Assembly (NCBI GenBank): GCA_017307755.1
Contig: JAFKGQ010000012.1
Span: 186,001-250,000 of the forward strand
DNA: 64,000 nt
Source of the DNA: Chitinophagaceae bacterium
GTDB taxonomy: Bacteria > Bacteroidota > Bacteroidia > Chitinophagales > Chitinophagaceae
Direction: 5' to 3'
Part shown: positions 10,301 through 17,599 of the stretch, in pieces
Layout of the letters: the number at the start of each line of letters is the position of its first letter
Position numbering within the stretch: position 1 is the stretch's first letter
The notes under the pieces: model-generated
Told to the model about the DNA's origin: nothing
The model's database searches: none
Seen by the model: the letters and a program-made list of their open reading frames with translations, nothing else
Made by a program: the position numbers and the translations under genes

Positions 10301-10555
10301 GTCGGTGACGGTGACGACCTTTGCTTTGTATCCCACGGAAGAGACGGTGAAGGAATTTGCTCCCTTGGCATTGAAAGCGAATTTACCTTCGACGTCCGTG
10401 GTAACGCCTTTGGAACCTGTGAACGTAATGCTTGCCCCGGCCAGGGGAGAGTGGGTGTTCTTATCGACGACCTCACCCTTGATCTGCTGCCCGAATGCAT
10501 GGCTGGTAAACCAGCAAAGCAGTGCGAGGAGCGACAAAGCTTTGAAATTTCTCAT
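7304..10555 (-). CDS. SusC/RagA TonB-linked outer-membrane protein (no STN domain)
   Basis: This is the TonB-dependent channel partner of the downstream SusD. The 1083-residue protein has a signal peptide (about 1-22), a carboxypeptidase regulatory-like beta-sandwich (about 24-105), a SusC-type plug (about 110-225, with GYGTQKKADLTGAV and LKDAASASIYGARAAFGVVLI) and a 22-strand barrel ending in phenylalanine (SAGLQLTF). Unlike the other two SusC-like proteins of this window it lacks an N-terminal STN signalling domain. That fits control by the linked DeoR-type regulator rather than by an ECF sigma/FecR pair. It lies 12 bp after the phosphoesterase gene and 19 bp before susD. Confidence 0.96.
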   Translation of the reverse strand: MRNFKALSLLALLCWFTSHAFGQQIKGEVVDKNTHSPLAGASITFTGSKGVTTDVEGKFAFNAKGANSFTVSSVGYKAKVVTVTDAAFYQVELEGSNQALDQVVVVGYGTQKKADLTGAVATVDVTKTFASKPLNDPTRALQGIVPGLTIQYGNGGLTAGADIKIRGIGSINGSSRPLILVDNVQTDDLSVINPQDIESISVLKDAASASIYGARAAFGVVLIKTKTGRKNQKAVISYNNNFSTNTPTVLPDFADPEFELLALNDAGVRSGTSSPETFGMNMLKLQAGVVNWKKQYKGKNGKEMVKGEDWNIDPTDGRTYFYKVWDPKKEMLNKYAFSHQHNLSISGGSDKIAYYLSGGYSYDGGIFKMNPDDVKKYNITASVNASVTSWLDVNVKTLFRNYQYDYPYQYQDYWYYFWRWGSYFPYGTYQGHYFRVNSAYMDAASKANLSDNYSRIDLGATVKILKNLNFRADYTIGRDNALRHESGGPVTAWDFWTAGALSLTNIAGASQDFVQYTTGRMLVNTFNGYFTWQPNILANHHTKFIAGVNAESDENINFYAARQGLLDPTQPELGLTPGTNTSGPTSSGVPTGWSQNGHGKKAFAGYFGRINYGYKDKFLVELNGRYDGSNYFPPQDRWAFFGSASAGYRMSEENFMQRLKPALSDLKLRASYGELGNQDVTSNGSNIYLPIMNGIPTTWVNSSGTISQSVSQPGAIASSLKWERVGTLDFGVDARFLDNHLGFTFDWYQRDTKGMIQPTSVPATFGTAGPNINAGNFRSRGFELTIDANYTIGKDLQLYGSIGLSDAKTVFTKWSNPNMSIAFDQNYQGKTYGEIWGFETEGYFASNADTAGHDQTGLRTGNFQFGAGDIKYKDIGGGPNGKPDGKITGGAMTLYDHGDLKKIGNNQPRWLYNLRLGGSWKGFDLDIFIQGVGKRDYWGTGQTVLPLWQSIDILYANQMDFWTPQHTNAKYPRPFPGNTTGTIAGLYRGSNNFYPQTKYLLNMAYCRLKNVTLGYTVSNRILTRAGITKLRFYFSGQNLATISHVGVPIDPELTDGFVTGGISFTGRTYPFDKSYSAGLQLTF

Positions 10556-10567
10556 AATGTTTGATTT

Positions 10568-12487
10568 TTAGTTTTTCCCGGTTGAAGTTGAGTTTGTATA
10601 TGGATGGATGTATTGTTGAATGCTGCCTTCGATGAGGCTGATCCAGACCTTGCCGTTGCCGGCGGCTGTGATCTCATTGATGGAAGAATTGCCGGCCTTG
10701 TGCTCAAATAATATTTTTCCCGTGGCGGCATCCGCGGCGATGAGAACCCCATTTTTTGTACCCGCATATACTACGCCGCCCGTTTCTATAATGGGGCAGG
10801 GGTTGTGTTCGTAGCCGAATTTTCCATTGGTTTCCCAAACAAGGTGGAAGGAGTCTGTCTGTGTGCTAACGGCGATGATCGTATCGTTCATTAGTTTGGC
10901 ATATACCAGGCGGCCATCCGTGGAGATGCCCATGGATTCACGGACGTGGCGGCTATTGTCCCTCCATAGGGTTTTGCCGCTGGCCAGATCGATGGCTGTC
11001 ATATAGCGGTCCGGCGCCACCAGGAATACTTTTCCCTCTGCGACGGCAGGCACCGTATTGCCGGGGGAATAGAGCCGGTTGGTTTTTCCATTGTCCCATT
11101 TCCATTTTTCCTCACCTGTCGCGGCATCCAGACAGTAGAGGTGGCGATCCCAGGCGCCAAAGAGAAGGGCGTCTCCTCCTGGTGTTATGACAGGCTTTGC
11201 CTGCAGTTGTCCTTTGGCTGAATTGTTCTTCCACAGGAGTCGCCCGTCTGAAAGGCTGAGCTTATAAAAATGACTGCCTGTGCCAATATAAACTGCGTTG
11301 TCTTTTACCAGTCCTTCGCTGATGCCCGGCTCGCCTGTGGATATATTCCATTTTTCTTTGCCTGTCCGGGCGTCAAGACCGTGTATCAGACCGTCGATGG
11401 TGCTAAAGACGATGATACCTTTTCCGTGGACGGGGGTGGAGTAAACGGACCCGGGATATTCCCGGCGCCAGATCATTTTTTTTGTAACGGGGTCCAGGGC
11501 GATCACCTGTCCACGGGAGTTGCCGTAGACGATCATATGTTTGCTGACGGGTAATACGCCGGTGAAGATAGTAGCGCTGTCATTCATCCGGAAAGAGATT
11601 ACCGAGGACGGATAGGCGGTATTAATAGTTGTGTCGGGACGGGGGACGGAGGGGCGGTTCTTTATTACAGGAGAAGGATCTGCGAGGGCAAAAGAGACAA
11701 AAGGCGCGCCGATGGGAGTATGCAACCTTTTCTCATAGATGCAGGCGCTGTCGTGGCGGAGGGTAAGGATATTATAGCCCGGGACATCGGAGCCACCGAT
11801 GAGGGCTGCGCGTCCCATGATGCCGGGCAGACCGTCAAAATTGTGCAGTGACAGGCGGTGACCGTGTCCGCAGAGCACCATCCGGGTATTGTATCGTTTG
11901 AGGATGTCAGTTACTTCATACCAGTTGTCGAGTCCGTCGCCCAGGGGATAATGGGAGAGTGATATAACGGTCTTATCCTTTCCTGCTTCCCTGGCCAGGG
12001 TCTGTTGCAGCCAGCGCACGTCCTCTTCCTTTACGTGTCCGTCACCCATTTTCATAAAGGGACCGGTGTCAAAGCCGATGAAGAGATAGTTACCGGAAGA
12101 AAAGAAGAAGCGGTCATTACCCCACAGACGGGAGAAGGTTTGACAGGCGCTTTCGGACCAGTTGGTTTCATGGTTACCGGGAATGATGTGCAGGGGGATC
12201 TTCAGGCGACTTAGGATCCGGTGGACGGTGATGAGTTCTGTATCCAATCCGGTGTTGGTGACGTCGCCGGTGGCTACAGCAAAGTCGTAGCCGCCTTCAT
12301 TGATCTCGGAGACGATGTTTTCCAGGTTAGGTTCGCTGGCGGCGCCGGGTGAGACGTGGATGTCTGTGAGGAAGGCGACGCGAAGTTGCGGGATATTGTC
12401 GGGATTTGCGGCTAGTTGGGCAATTGTTGATGTGGAAGTGCCTATTAGTATGGAAAACAATAAGGAGAGCAACGCCGGTTTTTGCAT
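10568..12487 (-). CDS. Secreted calcineurin-like metallophosphoesterase fused to a PQQ-type beta-propeller
   Basis: The N-terminal half is a dimetal phosphoesterase. Its ligands are visible in order: DIH (D42, H44), GDVTN (D75), GNHE (about 104-107), SHYP and GHGH. The C-terminal half (about 300-639) is a PQQ-repeat beta-propeller with recurring LDAxTGKEKW-type blades, which in non-redox proteins acts as a scaffold or binding platform. I start it at the ATG at 12487, which gives a clean signal peptide (MQKPALLSLLF...STIAQ); the open frame extends 22 codons further with a poor leader. As first gene of the SusCD operon it probably releases phosphate from the imported ligand outside the cell or in the periplasm. 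The substrate (phosphosugar, nucleotide or phosphodiester) is inference. Confidence 0.9.
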   Translation of the reverse strand: MQKPALLSLLFSILIGTSTSTIAQLAANPDNIPQLRVAFLTDIHVSPGAASEPNLENIVSEINEGGYDFAVATGDVTNTGLDTELITVHRILSRLKIPLHIIPGNHETNWSESACQTFSRLWGNDRFFFSSGNYLFIGFDTGPFMKMGDGHVKEEDVRWLQQTLAREAGKDKTVISLSHYPLGDGLDNWYEVTDILKRYNTRMVLCGHGHRLSLHNFDGLPGIMGRAALIGGSDVPGYNILTLRHDSACIYEKRLHTPIGAPFVSFALADPSPVIKNRPSVPRPDTTINTAYPSSVISFRMNDSATIFTGVLPVSKHMIVYGNSRGQVIALDPVTKKMIWRREYPGSVYSTPVHGKGIIVFSTIDGLIHGLDARTGKEKWNISTGEPGISEGLVKDNAVYIGTGSHFYKLSLSDGRLLWKNNSAKGQLQAKPVITPGGDALLFGAWDRHLYCLDAATGEEKWKWDNGKTNRLYSPGNTVPAVAEGKVFLVAPDRYMTAIDLASGKTLWRDNSRHVRESMGISTDGRLVYAKLMNDTIIAVSTQTDSFHLVWETNGKFGYEHNPCPIIETGGVVYAGTKNGVLIAADAATGKILFEHKAGNSSINEITAAGNGKVWISLIEGSIQQYIHPYTNSTSTGKN

Positions 12488-12489
12488 GG

Positions 12490-12515
12490 TAGTCTTGGTT
12501 ACTTGGGTTAGACTA
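12490..12515. promoter_or_regulatory. Inverted half-sites TAGTCT/AGACTA upstream of the phosphoesterase operon
   Basis: TAGTCT (12490-12495) and its complement AGACTA (12510-12515) are separated by 14 bp, immediately upstream of the first operon gene (start 12487, minus strand). The same hexamer, in the same orientation, lies inside the arms of the larger inverted repeat at 12579-12611. This is a candidate operator for the DeoR-family regulator encoded at the operon end, by inference only. Confidence 0.35.
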
Positions 12516-12569
12516 TTTGAAATTAGTGCAAAAAACCGCAAAAAAGCGCACAAAGGTTAAAAATAACCT

Positions 12570-12611
12570 AAAAAAAACGTAGTCTTACGAGATTTTAATC
12601 CGTAAGACTAC
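12570..12611 (-). terminator. Intrinsic terminator of the small barrel-protein gene
   Basis: Read on the minus strand, GTAGTCTTACG (12611-12601), an 11-nt loop, CGTAAGACTAC (12589-12579), one G and then eight T (12577-12570) form a textbook intrinsic terminator. It lies about 87 bp downstream of the stop of the gene at 12698-13183 and about 90 bp upstream of the next start. A small nested repeat, GGTTA-AAAA-TAACC (12555-12568), follows. The arm sequence shares the hexamer TAGTCT with the half-sites at 12490-12515, so a second use as an operator is possible. Confidence 0.65.
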
Positions 12612-12697
12612 CATAAAAAGAATGGGATGCGGATTTTTGCAGGTTTATAAAACTGATAAACGGGGCAAAAACAGGGGGAGCGGATGAGAGGGAAACG

Positions 12698-13183
12698 TTA
12701 GAAGGTAAAACGTGCGGTCAGTGCGAAAGCGTCCGGGACGAAATTGATGCTGGGGATAATGTCCAGTTCGGGTTTCCAGTCCAGGGACAGGTTGATAGGG
12801 GCATTTTGGAACTTGTAATCCAGGCCTACGATGCCGGTGGGGCCGAGAAAGGTGGTATGGCTTTGAATATGACCCGCATCGGTACGGTTTTCGAAGCCCA
12901 GGTAGGCGCCGCCGCCATAGAACCAGGTAAAGGCGGGAGTACCTCCGATGAGCTGGTGTCTTTCATAAAGACCGCCGATACCAAAGCGGCTGCTGCCAAA
13001 TGAGATCAGTCCTTCGAGGGCGTCAGTCTCGTTCCTGAAATATTTTACGCTGATGGAATTATTCAGCGTAGGGGAGGCTGAGCTGAAGCGGATACCCATC
13101 GCCAATTTATAGTCCTGTGCAGACAAACGATTGTATACGCTGGTAACTACCAGGAGTACCAGGCAAAGAGTGATGGATTTCAT
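12698..13183 (-). CDS. Small outer-membrane beta-barrel-like protein, unknown function
   Basis: This 161-residue protein has an N-terminal signal peptide (MKSITLCLVLLVVTSVY..LSAQ, cleavage near residue 22). The mature part of about 140 residues consists of alternating beta strands, with aromatic girdles (FTWFYGGGAYLGF) and a last strand ending in phenylalanine (ALTARFTF). That is the pattern of an 8-stranded OmpA/OmpW-like or porin-family barrel. A TACTTTTG element lies upstream and a terminator lies downstream, so it is probably a single-gene unit. No specific function can be assigned. Confidence 0.8.
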   Translation of the reverse strand: MKSITLCLVLLVVTSVYNRLSAQDYKLAMGIRFSSASPTLNNSISVKYFRNETDALEGLISFGSSRFGIGGLYERHQLIGGTPAFTWFYGGGAYLGFENRTDAGHIQSHTTFLGPTGIVGLDYKFQNAPINLSLDWKPELDIIPSINFVPDAFALTARFTF

Positions 13184-13218
13184 GTTAGGTGCTTTACCTT
13201 CTTTGAACGAAAAGGAGG

Positions 13219-13226
13219 CAAAAGTA
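13219..13226 (-). promoter_or_regulatory. Possible -7 element TACTTTTG
   Basis: The minus-strand sequence TACTTTTG matches the Bacteroidota sigma-A consensus TAnnTTTG and lies 36 bp upstream of the start of the small barrel-protein gene. I do not see a clear -33 TTTG at the expected spacing, so this is a partial match only. Confidence 0.35.
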
Positions 13227-13275
13227 TTGATGATACTCTGTTAGAAGTTTCTTAAAATAGATCGGGCGGAGGGTG

Positions 13276-15381
13276 CTACTCGAACAGATCTTCCCTGGAT
13301 TTTGGGCGTCTTGCTTCCAGCCATTTGAACCCGCGCAGGACCATATCGTCGAAGTTGACTTTCTTAAAGGGGATCATGCTGCCTTCCACGTCGTTACGCA
13401 TGATAACCTTTTTCAGCTCTCTCCCGGAGTCTGTTTTTTCTCCGAAGATCATATCGATGATGTCGGCATGGGCTTTATTTACGCCTGTGTAGGCTTTGTA
13501 ATCGTCCTGGACATAATAGATGCTTTCGGCGTTGCCTTTAGCGCGCATATAGTCTACCTGTCCATTCTTGAAATAGGCATTAATGGTGGTGCCTTTTATC
13601 TGATTGAAAAACCGGGCGCCTACTTTATTGACGGCAATGGCGTTTTCAAAGACATAGAGTCTGTTGGCTTTTTTATTTTTTGTGTAGACGTACATTGTGT
13701 CGCCTGTGATCTGGTAGTTACCGTTGCCCCAGGCGATAGGGTTATAGAACAGCCGGAAGATGGAATCCTGGCCGGAGTAGTACATACTGTCGGCTACGGC
13801 TTGCAGTGAGTCGGAATAGATCCGTACGTGATGATAGGCCAGTATATAGCGTAGGGTGCTATCTGTAATGGGCGACCTGGCGGTGTCGGTATATTTTTCA
13901 TGGTCAGGGTCGGACGAGCGGGCTGCCTGGATGGGGGGTGTGGGTTTTGTGCTGTCTGCGGGTACGGGTAGTGGTGCGCCTGACGGCTTTAGACCGGGAC
14001 GCCCGCCAGGGGGAAGACGTTTGGGGTTGAGGGGCGGGGTGGGTGGATGGGCCGTGGCGAGGGTATCGGGGAGGTGCTGCCGGGAAAGAGTATCGGGGAT
14101 ATGTTTTTGGGAAAGGCTGTCAGGGATAGGTTTCCCGGCCAATGTATCAGGGACTTTGGCGATGTGCAGGCTGTCCGGCCGGGCGATCAGGCTGTCTCCC
14201 CTGACTTTTACTACCATGGGGTGTGTACTGTCCGGACTGCTAACATCGAGGGTGTCTCGGGCATTCAGTTTATCGGTGGCCATTCGGTGAAGACTATCCG
14301 CCGACGCTTTGTCGAGGCTATCGACATAGCGCTTATGGAGACTGTCCATGATCGCCAACTTCCTTAAAGCGGCAAGCCTGTCTATCAGTCTGGCCGACAT
14401 CAGCGTATCGGCGGTGATATACAGGGAGTCCTTGTCCTGTCTGATGATCATCAGCGGCTTTTGGGTGGCCAGGAAAGTATTTTTCTTTTTATTGGAGATC
14501 ATGTAGTCGGCTTTGAGGACGACCCCTTCTGTGGTATCCGTATATACGGCTTTACCGACGGCGGTGCTGATACCTGTGCTGTCGTCGATGCGGACGCTGT
14601 CGCCTGTGATCCTTTGAGAGCCGTCGGTGATGATAGGGCGACGGCCGAATTCGGCTTTATGGTTTTGAAGGTCGTAGTATCCTGACCGGGTATGCACGGT
14701 ACGGCGGGTACTGTCCTTGAACATGATAAAGGTTTCTGTGACGAAAGTGGATACCTGGGTACTCGTATTGTATAACAGGCTGTCGGTGGAGAGGTCGTAT
14801 TGAGGGTCCCGGAGCACTACTTTCTTCTCGAACAGGACGTCCTTTGTCCCTTCGTAGTAGGTGCCGCGTTCGCTGGTGAGTATGGAGCCTTTGTTTACGA
14901 TCTTTCCTCCATGTTCATAGACGCCTATCTTTTCGTTCAGGTCGTATTGGAGCTCTTCGGTGGTGAGTACGCCTTTGCCATCTGTCAGCTTGACATTCTT
15001 CAGGAAGTGGACGATCTTTTTATCCACTTCGTATTTCATATAGTCGGAGTAGATGTTGGTGGAGTCTTCGTCATTGATATGCACATGACCGAAAGATTCT
15101 ATATAATTCTGTGTCGGATTGAGGACCATGCTGTCGCAGTCGATGAGGGTCTTTTCCTGCCGGATGCGTACGTCCCCTACAAGGGTTGTCAGTTGAGTGG
15201 TGGAGTCTATCTGTTGGGAATGATACGTTTTTGCATTCAGGATCTGTACCAACTTGATGGAGTCGCTGCCGGGTTTCCGGAAGGGGATGCCATTCTGCTG
15301 CGGCAGCTGTGCAAAAGCTTCCCGGCCGAAGAATAGTCCCCCCAAAAACAGACAGGCATAGATAAGTGCCCTTGTTCTCAT
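13276..15381 (-). CDS. OstA/LptA-like LPS-transport protein with proline-rich insert
   Basis: This periplasmic protein has OstA/LptA beta-jellyroll repeats and belongs to the lipopolysaccharide transport route to the outer membrane. The signal peptide is residues 1-24 (ending EAFAQ). An OstA-type region at about 45-300 shows the repeating pattern of vgdVrI..ektlI.cDSmv, in which strands build a beta-taco. A second such region covers about 515-700 (ITGDTMYVYTKNKKANRLYVFENA). Between them, at about 330-505, lies a low-complexity Ser/Asp/Pro-rich insert with short repeats (IPDSLSQK, HIPDTLSRQ, HLPDTLATA) followed by a proline-rich stretch. At 701 residues it is far longer than proteobacterial LptA. 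It follows the MCE gene by 2 bp. Confidence 0.85.
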   Translation of the reverse strand: MRTRALIYACLFLGGLFFGREAFAQLPQQNGIPFRKPGSDSIKLVQILNAKTYHSQQIDSTTQLTTLVGDVRIRQEKTLIDCDSMVLNPTQNYIESFGHVHINDEDSTNIYSDYMKYEVDKKIVHFLKNVKLTDGKGVLTTEELQYDLNEKIGVYEHGGKIVNKGSILTSERGTYYEGTKDVLFEKKVVLRDPQYDLSTDSLLYNTSTQVSTFVTETFIMFKDSTRRTVHTRSGYYDLQNHKAEFGRRPIITDGSQRITGDSVRIDDSTGISTAVGKAVYTDTTEGVVLKADYMISNKKKNTFLATQKPLMIIRQDKDSLYITADTLMSARLIDRLAALRKLAIMDSLHKRYVDSLDKASADSLHRMATDKLNARDTLDVSSPDSTHPMVVKVRGDSLIARPDSLHIAKVPDTLAGKPIPDSLSQKHIPDTLSRQHLPDTLATAHPPTPPLNPKRLPPGGRPGLKPSGAPLPVPADSTKPTPPIQAARSSDPDHEKYTDTARSPITDSTLRYILAYHHVRIYSDSLQAVADSMYYSGQDSIFRLFYNPIAWGNGNYQITGDTMYVYTKNKKANRLYVFENAIAVNKVGARFFNQIKGTTINAYFKNGQVDYMRAKGNAESIYYVQDDYKAYTGVNKAHADIIDMIFGEKTDSGRELKKVIMRNDVEGSMIPFKKVNFDDMVLRGFKWLEARRPKSREDLFE

Positions 15382-15383
15382 CT

Positions 15384-16379
15384 TTACTTATTAGCGGGTT
15401 TCACCGTCACCGAGTCCAGGGGGGTCATGAGGGGGCCGCTCTTGTCTTTCCGGCCGAATACGGAGATGTTGACATACCGTTTTGGATGGACGCGGAAATC
15501 ATCCAGCAGGATATTCAGGCTGCGGGTACTGCCCTCGAGGTTTTGATAAAGCTTTTTATCATTAAGCAGCAGGCCCAGCGAGCCGTTGGTGCTGTTCATT
15601 TTTGCGAGCGTGCCTCTCAGTTCGTTGACAGTGCCTTGCAGGCTTTCCACTGTCTCGGGTATCCTGGCCGCGGACAGGTTGGAAGTGGTCTTTTCCACAT
15701 TCTCCAGTGTATGGGTGATATGGTCATTATTTTTAGCCAGGTTGGCAGTGAACGTGTTGACATTTTTCAGGGATTGGGCCAGGGCGCCTGTCTGTTGATT
15801 CAGCATTATCTGCAACTGGGCCGTGGATGCCGCCAGGTTTGCTATGATGGCGCTGAAGTTATTTTTCAGCCGGGGATCGAACATGGACCCAACGGCTTGT
15901 ATCAGCGAGTCCAGCGATTGCAGCGTACCTCCTAATTTCAGGATCACGGGGTTTACGCTTTCCTGTACCTGTGAGAGAAGATTGGACTTCTTTTTGGTAA
16001 ACAGGGTGTCCCCATTCTCAAGATATTGGGCTTCGTCTCCTTTGGAGATAACGATGGTAGCGGCGTTAAGCAATCCGGAATTAATCACCCCTACTGAATT
16101 TTTGGGGATATTTACATCTTTTTTAAGGGTAATGGTTACCAGGATGCCTTTCGACAAGTCTTTATCCGCCTCGTTGATGGCCGATACATTACCTATCTGT
16201 AGTCCATTGATCTGCACCTGGTTGGAGAGATCCAGTCCTTCCACATTGTCAAAGACGGCGTATATCTTTTTAGAATGCTGGAAGAGGCTGCTGCCTTTCA
16301 GCCAGTTAAACCCCAGTATCAGCGCGGCAATGGCCACCACGGCCAACACTCCGATCTTAAATTCATTGGAAATTTTCAT
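15384..16379 (-). CDS. MlaD/MCE-domain lipid-transport protein
   Basis: MCE proteins are inner-membrane-anchored periplasmic rings or tubes that carry phospholipids between membranes, usually with an MlaE permease and MlaF ATPase. The 331-residue protein has an N-terminal anchor (FKIGVLAVVAIAALILGFNWL, about 7-27), an MCE domain at about 35-120 (YAVFDNVEGLDLSNQVQINGLQIGNVSAI) and a long C-terminal helical region with coiled-coil character (about 125-290). The permease and ATPase genes are not in this window. It leads the two-gene mlaD-ostA unit, and a well-formed promoter lies 44-74 bp upstream. Confidence 0.93.
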   Translation of the reverse strand: MKISNEFKIGVLAVVAIAALILGFNWLKGSSLFQHSKKIYAVFDNVEGLDLSNQVQINGLQIGNVSAINEADKDLSKGILVTITLKKDVNIPKNSVGVINSGLLNAATIVISKGDEAQYLENGDTLFTKKKSNLLSQVQESVNPVILKLGGTLQSLDSLIQAVGSMFDPRLKNNFSAIIANLAASTAQLQIMLNQQTGALAQSLKNVNTFTANLAKNNDHITHTLENVEKTTSNLSAARIPETVESLQGTVNELRGTLAKMNSTNGSLGLLLNDKKLYQNLEGSTRSLNILLDDFRVHPKRYVNISVFGRKDKSGPLMTPLDSVTVKPANK

Positions 16380-16422
16380 CTGTAAAATTTGATCAGTATG
16401 AGTTATGTTTAGTCTCCGGTGA

Positions 16423-16453
16423 CAAACCTACATTAATATGCCCAATTGGCAAA
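16423..16453 (-). promoter_or_regulatory. Bacteroidota sigma-A-type promoter of the MCE-OstA unit
   Basis: On the minus strand, TTTG (16453-16450), a 19-nt spacer and TAGGTTTG (16430-16423) match both halves of the Bacteroidota consensus TTTG-N19-TAnnTTTG. Transcription would start near 16416, about 37 nt upstream of the mlaD ATG at 16379. This argues that mlaD-ostA is transcribed separately from the upstream amidase gene. Confidence 0.65.
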
Positions 16454-16481
16454 GGACAGCCGTTTATAGAGAAAGTTAAGA

Positions 16482-17507
16482 TTAGCGGACGGATCTGGGG
16501 GTGTTCAAAGGCTTTTTCCGGAGCTCAGCGGCTATTGCTGCGGTGCGGGCCTGTATGGTCCTGGCCCCACTGGGAGCCCCGCTGCTCGTATGTCCTTCCA
16601 GGGTATCTTTATATCTCTTCAAAGCCTGGATGATGTTCCTGACGATCTCATCCTGTCCTTCCTCGCTGTTGAGGTAGATCTCCTCTTCCTTGTTGCTGAG
16701 GAAGCCCGTTTCGATAAGGACGCTGGGCATACCTGTCGCCTGCAGCACCTGGATGCCTTCGTCCCTTTGCAACACTCCGTCGCTGTGGCGGCCTGCTTTT
16801 ACGAACTCCTCTTCCACCAGTGTGGCGAAGAGGGCGCTGTTAGCGAAATATTTTTTCTCATACAACTGGGCCCTGATCCTGGCTTCGGGGGTATTCATAT
16901 CGAAGGCTGCCTCGGTACTGTCACCCATGCCTGCTTCCACATCGCCGCCTTCCCGTTGATTGATGGCCTCGCCTTTAAAGACATTACGATCGGCCTTCCA
17001 TATATAGGTGCCTGTGCCTACCCGGGTATTTTTTACATAACGTGTCCTATAGATGGGGACCCTTCTTTTTCTTTTGCCCTTGCCAACCATTTTGTGTCCG
17101 ATGACATCCCTGACGGCATAGGTGCCGGGGGTATGCCCATCATTATTGGCGTGTACACAGATGAAGAGGTCGCCTTTGGATTTATTGGCCAGTTCGGCCC
17201 TATAGTGCAGACCCTGGTTCTTGGTAGGCATATTACCCGGCATGATATCCGTCGTGCGCGTATAGACGATCTTTATATTGGGGAATTCTTCTTCGATCGC
17301 TTTGCCCAGTTTGAGAGAGATGGCCAGGGCTACATTCTTCTCTTTTGAAAAGAGCCCTTCGGTACCAGGGTCGAAGCCGCCGTGACCAGGATCTATGATG
17401 ATCGTACGTAACACCGGCTTTTGTCCAGGACGAGCATCGAATGCACTGATAGAGCATATAATTCCCGTTAGAACTAAAAAACCGACAATCTTTTTCATCA
17501 TGGTCAT
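16482..17507 (-). CDS. N-acetylmuramoyl-L-alanine amidase (Amidase_3)
   Basis: This zinc amidase cleaves the amide bond between N-acetylmuramic acid and the stem peptide. Motifs in order are IDPGHGGFDPG (first zinc His), the Glu of SKEKNVALAISLKL, FICVHANN (second His) and VLIETGFLSNKEEE (catalytic Glu). The chain starts with a signal peptide (about 1-22, MTMMKKIVGFLVLTG), so the protein is periplasmic. Between the third and fourth motifs there is a basic insert (VGKGKRKRRVPIYRTRYVK) and an acidic stretch that could be a regulatory lid, as in AmiC-type enzymes. I start at the ATG at 17507; the ATG at 17501 is an alternative. It is divergent from the LptD-like gene. Confidence 0.93.
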   Translation of the reverse strand: MTMMKKIVGFLVLTGIICSISAFDARPGQKPVLRTIIIDPGHGGFDPGTEGLFSKEKNVALAISLKLGKAIEEEFPNIKIVYTRTTDIMPGNMPTKNQGLHYRAELANKSKGDLFICVHANNDGHTPGTYAVRDVIGHKMVGKGKRKRRVPIYRTRYVKNTRVGTGTYIWKADRNVFKGEAINQREGGDVEAGMGDSTEAAFDMNTPEARIRAQLYEKKYFANSALFATLVEEEFVKAGRHSDGVLQRDEGIQVLQATGMPSVLIETGFLSNKEEEIYLNSEEGQDEIVRNIIQALKRYKDTLEGHTSSGAPSGARTIQARTAAIAAELRKKPLNTPRSVR

Positions 17508-17560
17508 TGTTAATTTGCTTTTTCTCTCCAATCTTCACATAATCTTAATGGCGTAAAGAC

Positions 17561-17590
17561 TATTTTTGTGCGTCCGCCAACAGGACGCAC
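17561..17590 (+). promoter_or_regulatory. Possible -7 element and 8-bp inverted repeat upstream of the LptD-like gene
   Basis: TATTTTTG at 17561-17568 fits the TAnnTTTG -7 consensus and overlaps the left arm of the inverted repeat GTGCGTCC (17568-17575) / GGACGCAC (17583-17590). The repeat ends 9 bp before the first ATG (17600), so it would lie in the 5' leader and could affect initiation. No convincing -33 element is visible. Confidence 0.35.
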
Positions 17591-17599
17591 CCCGGTTGT

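Noticed and set aside
12579..12611. Inverted repeat read purely as a DeoR operator
   Set aside because: On the minus strand it is followed by eight T residues and lies behind a gene stop, so a terminator is the simpler reading. The operator idea is kept only as a secondary possibility.
16590..17348. Plus-strand open frame of about 252 codons opposite the amidase
   Set aside because: All four amidase motifs are on the minus strand in order, so the plus frame is a shadow.
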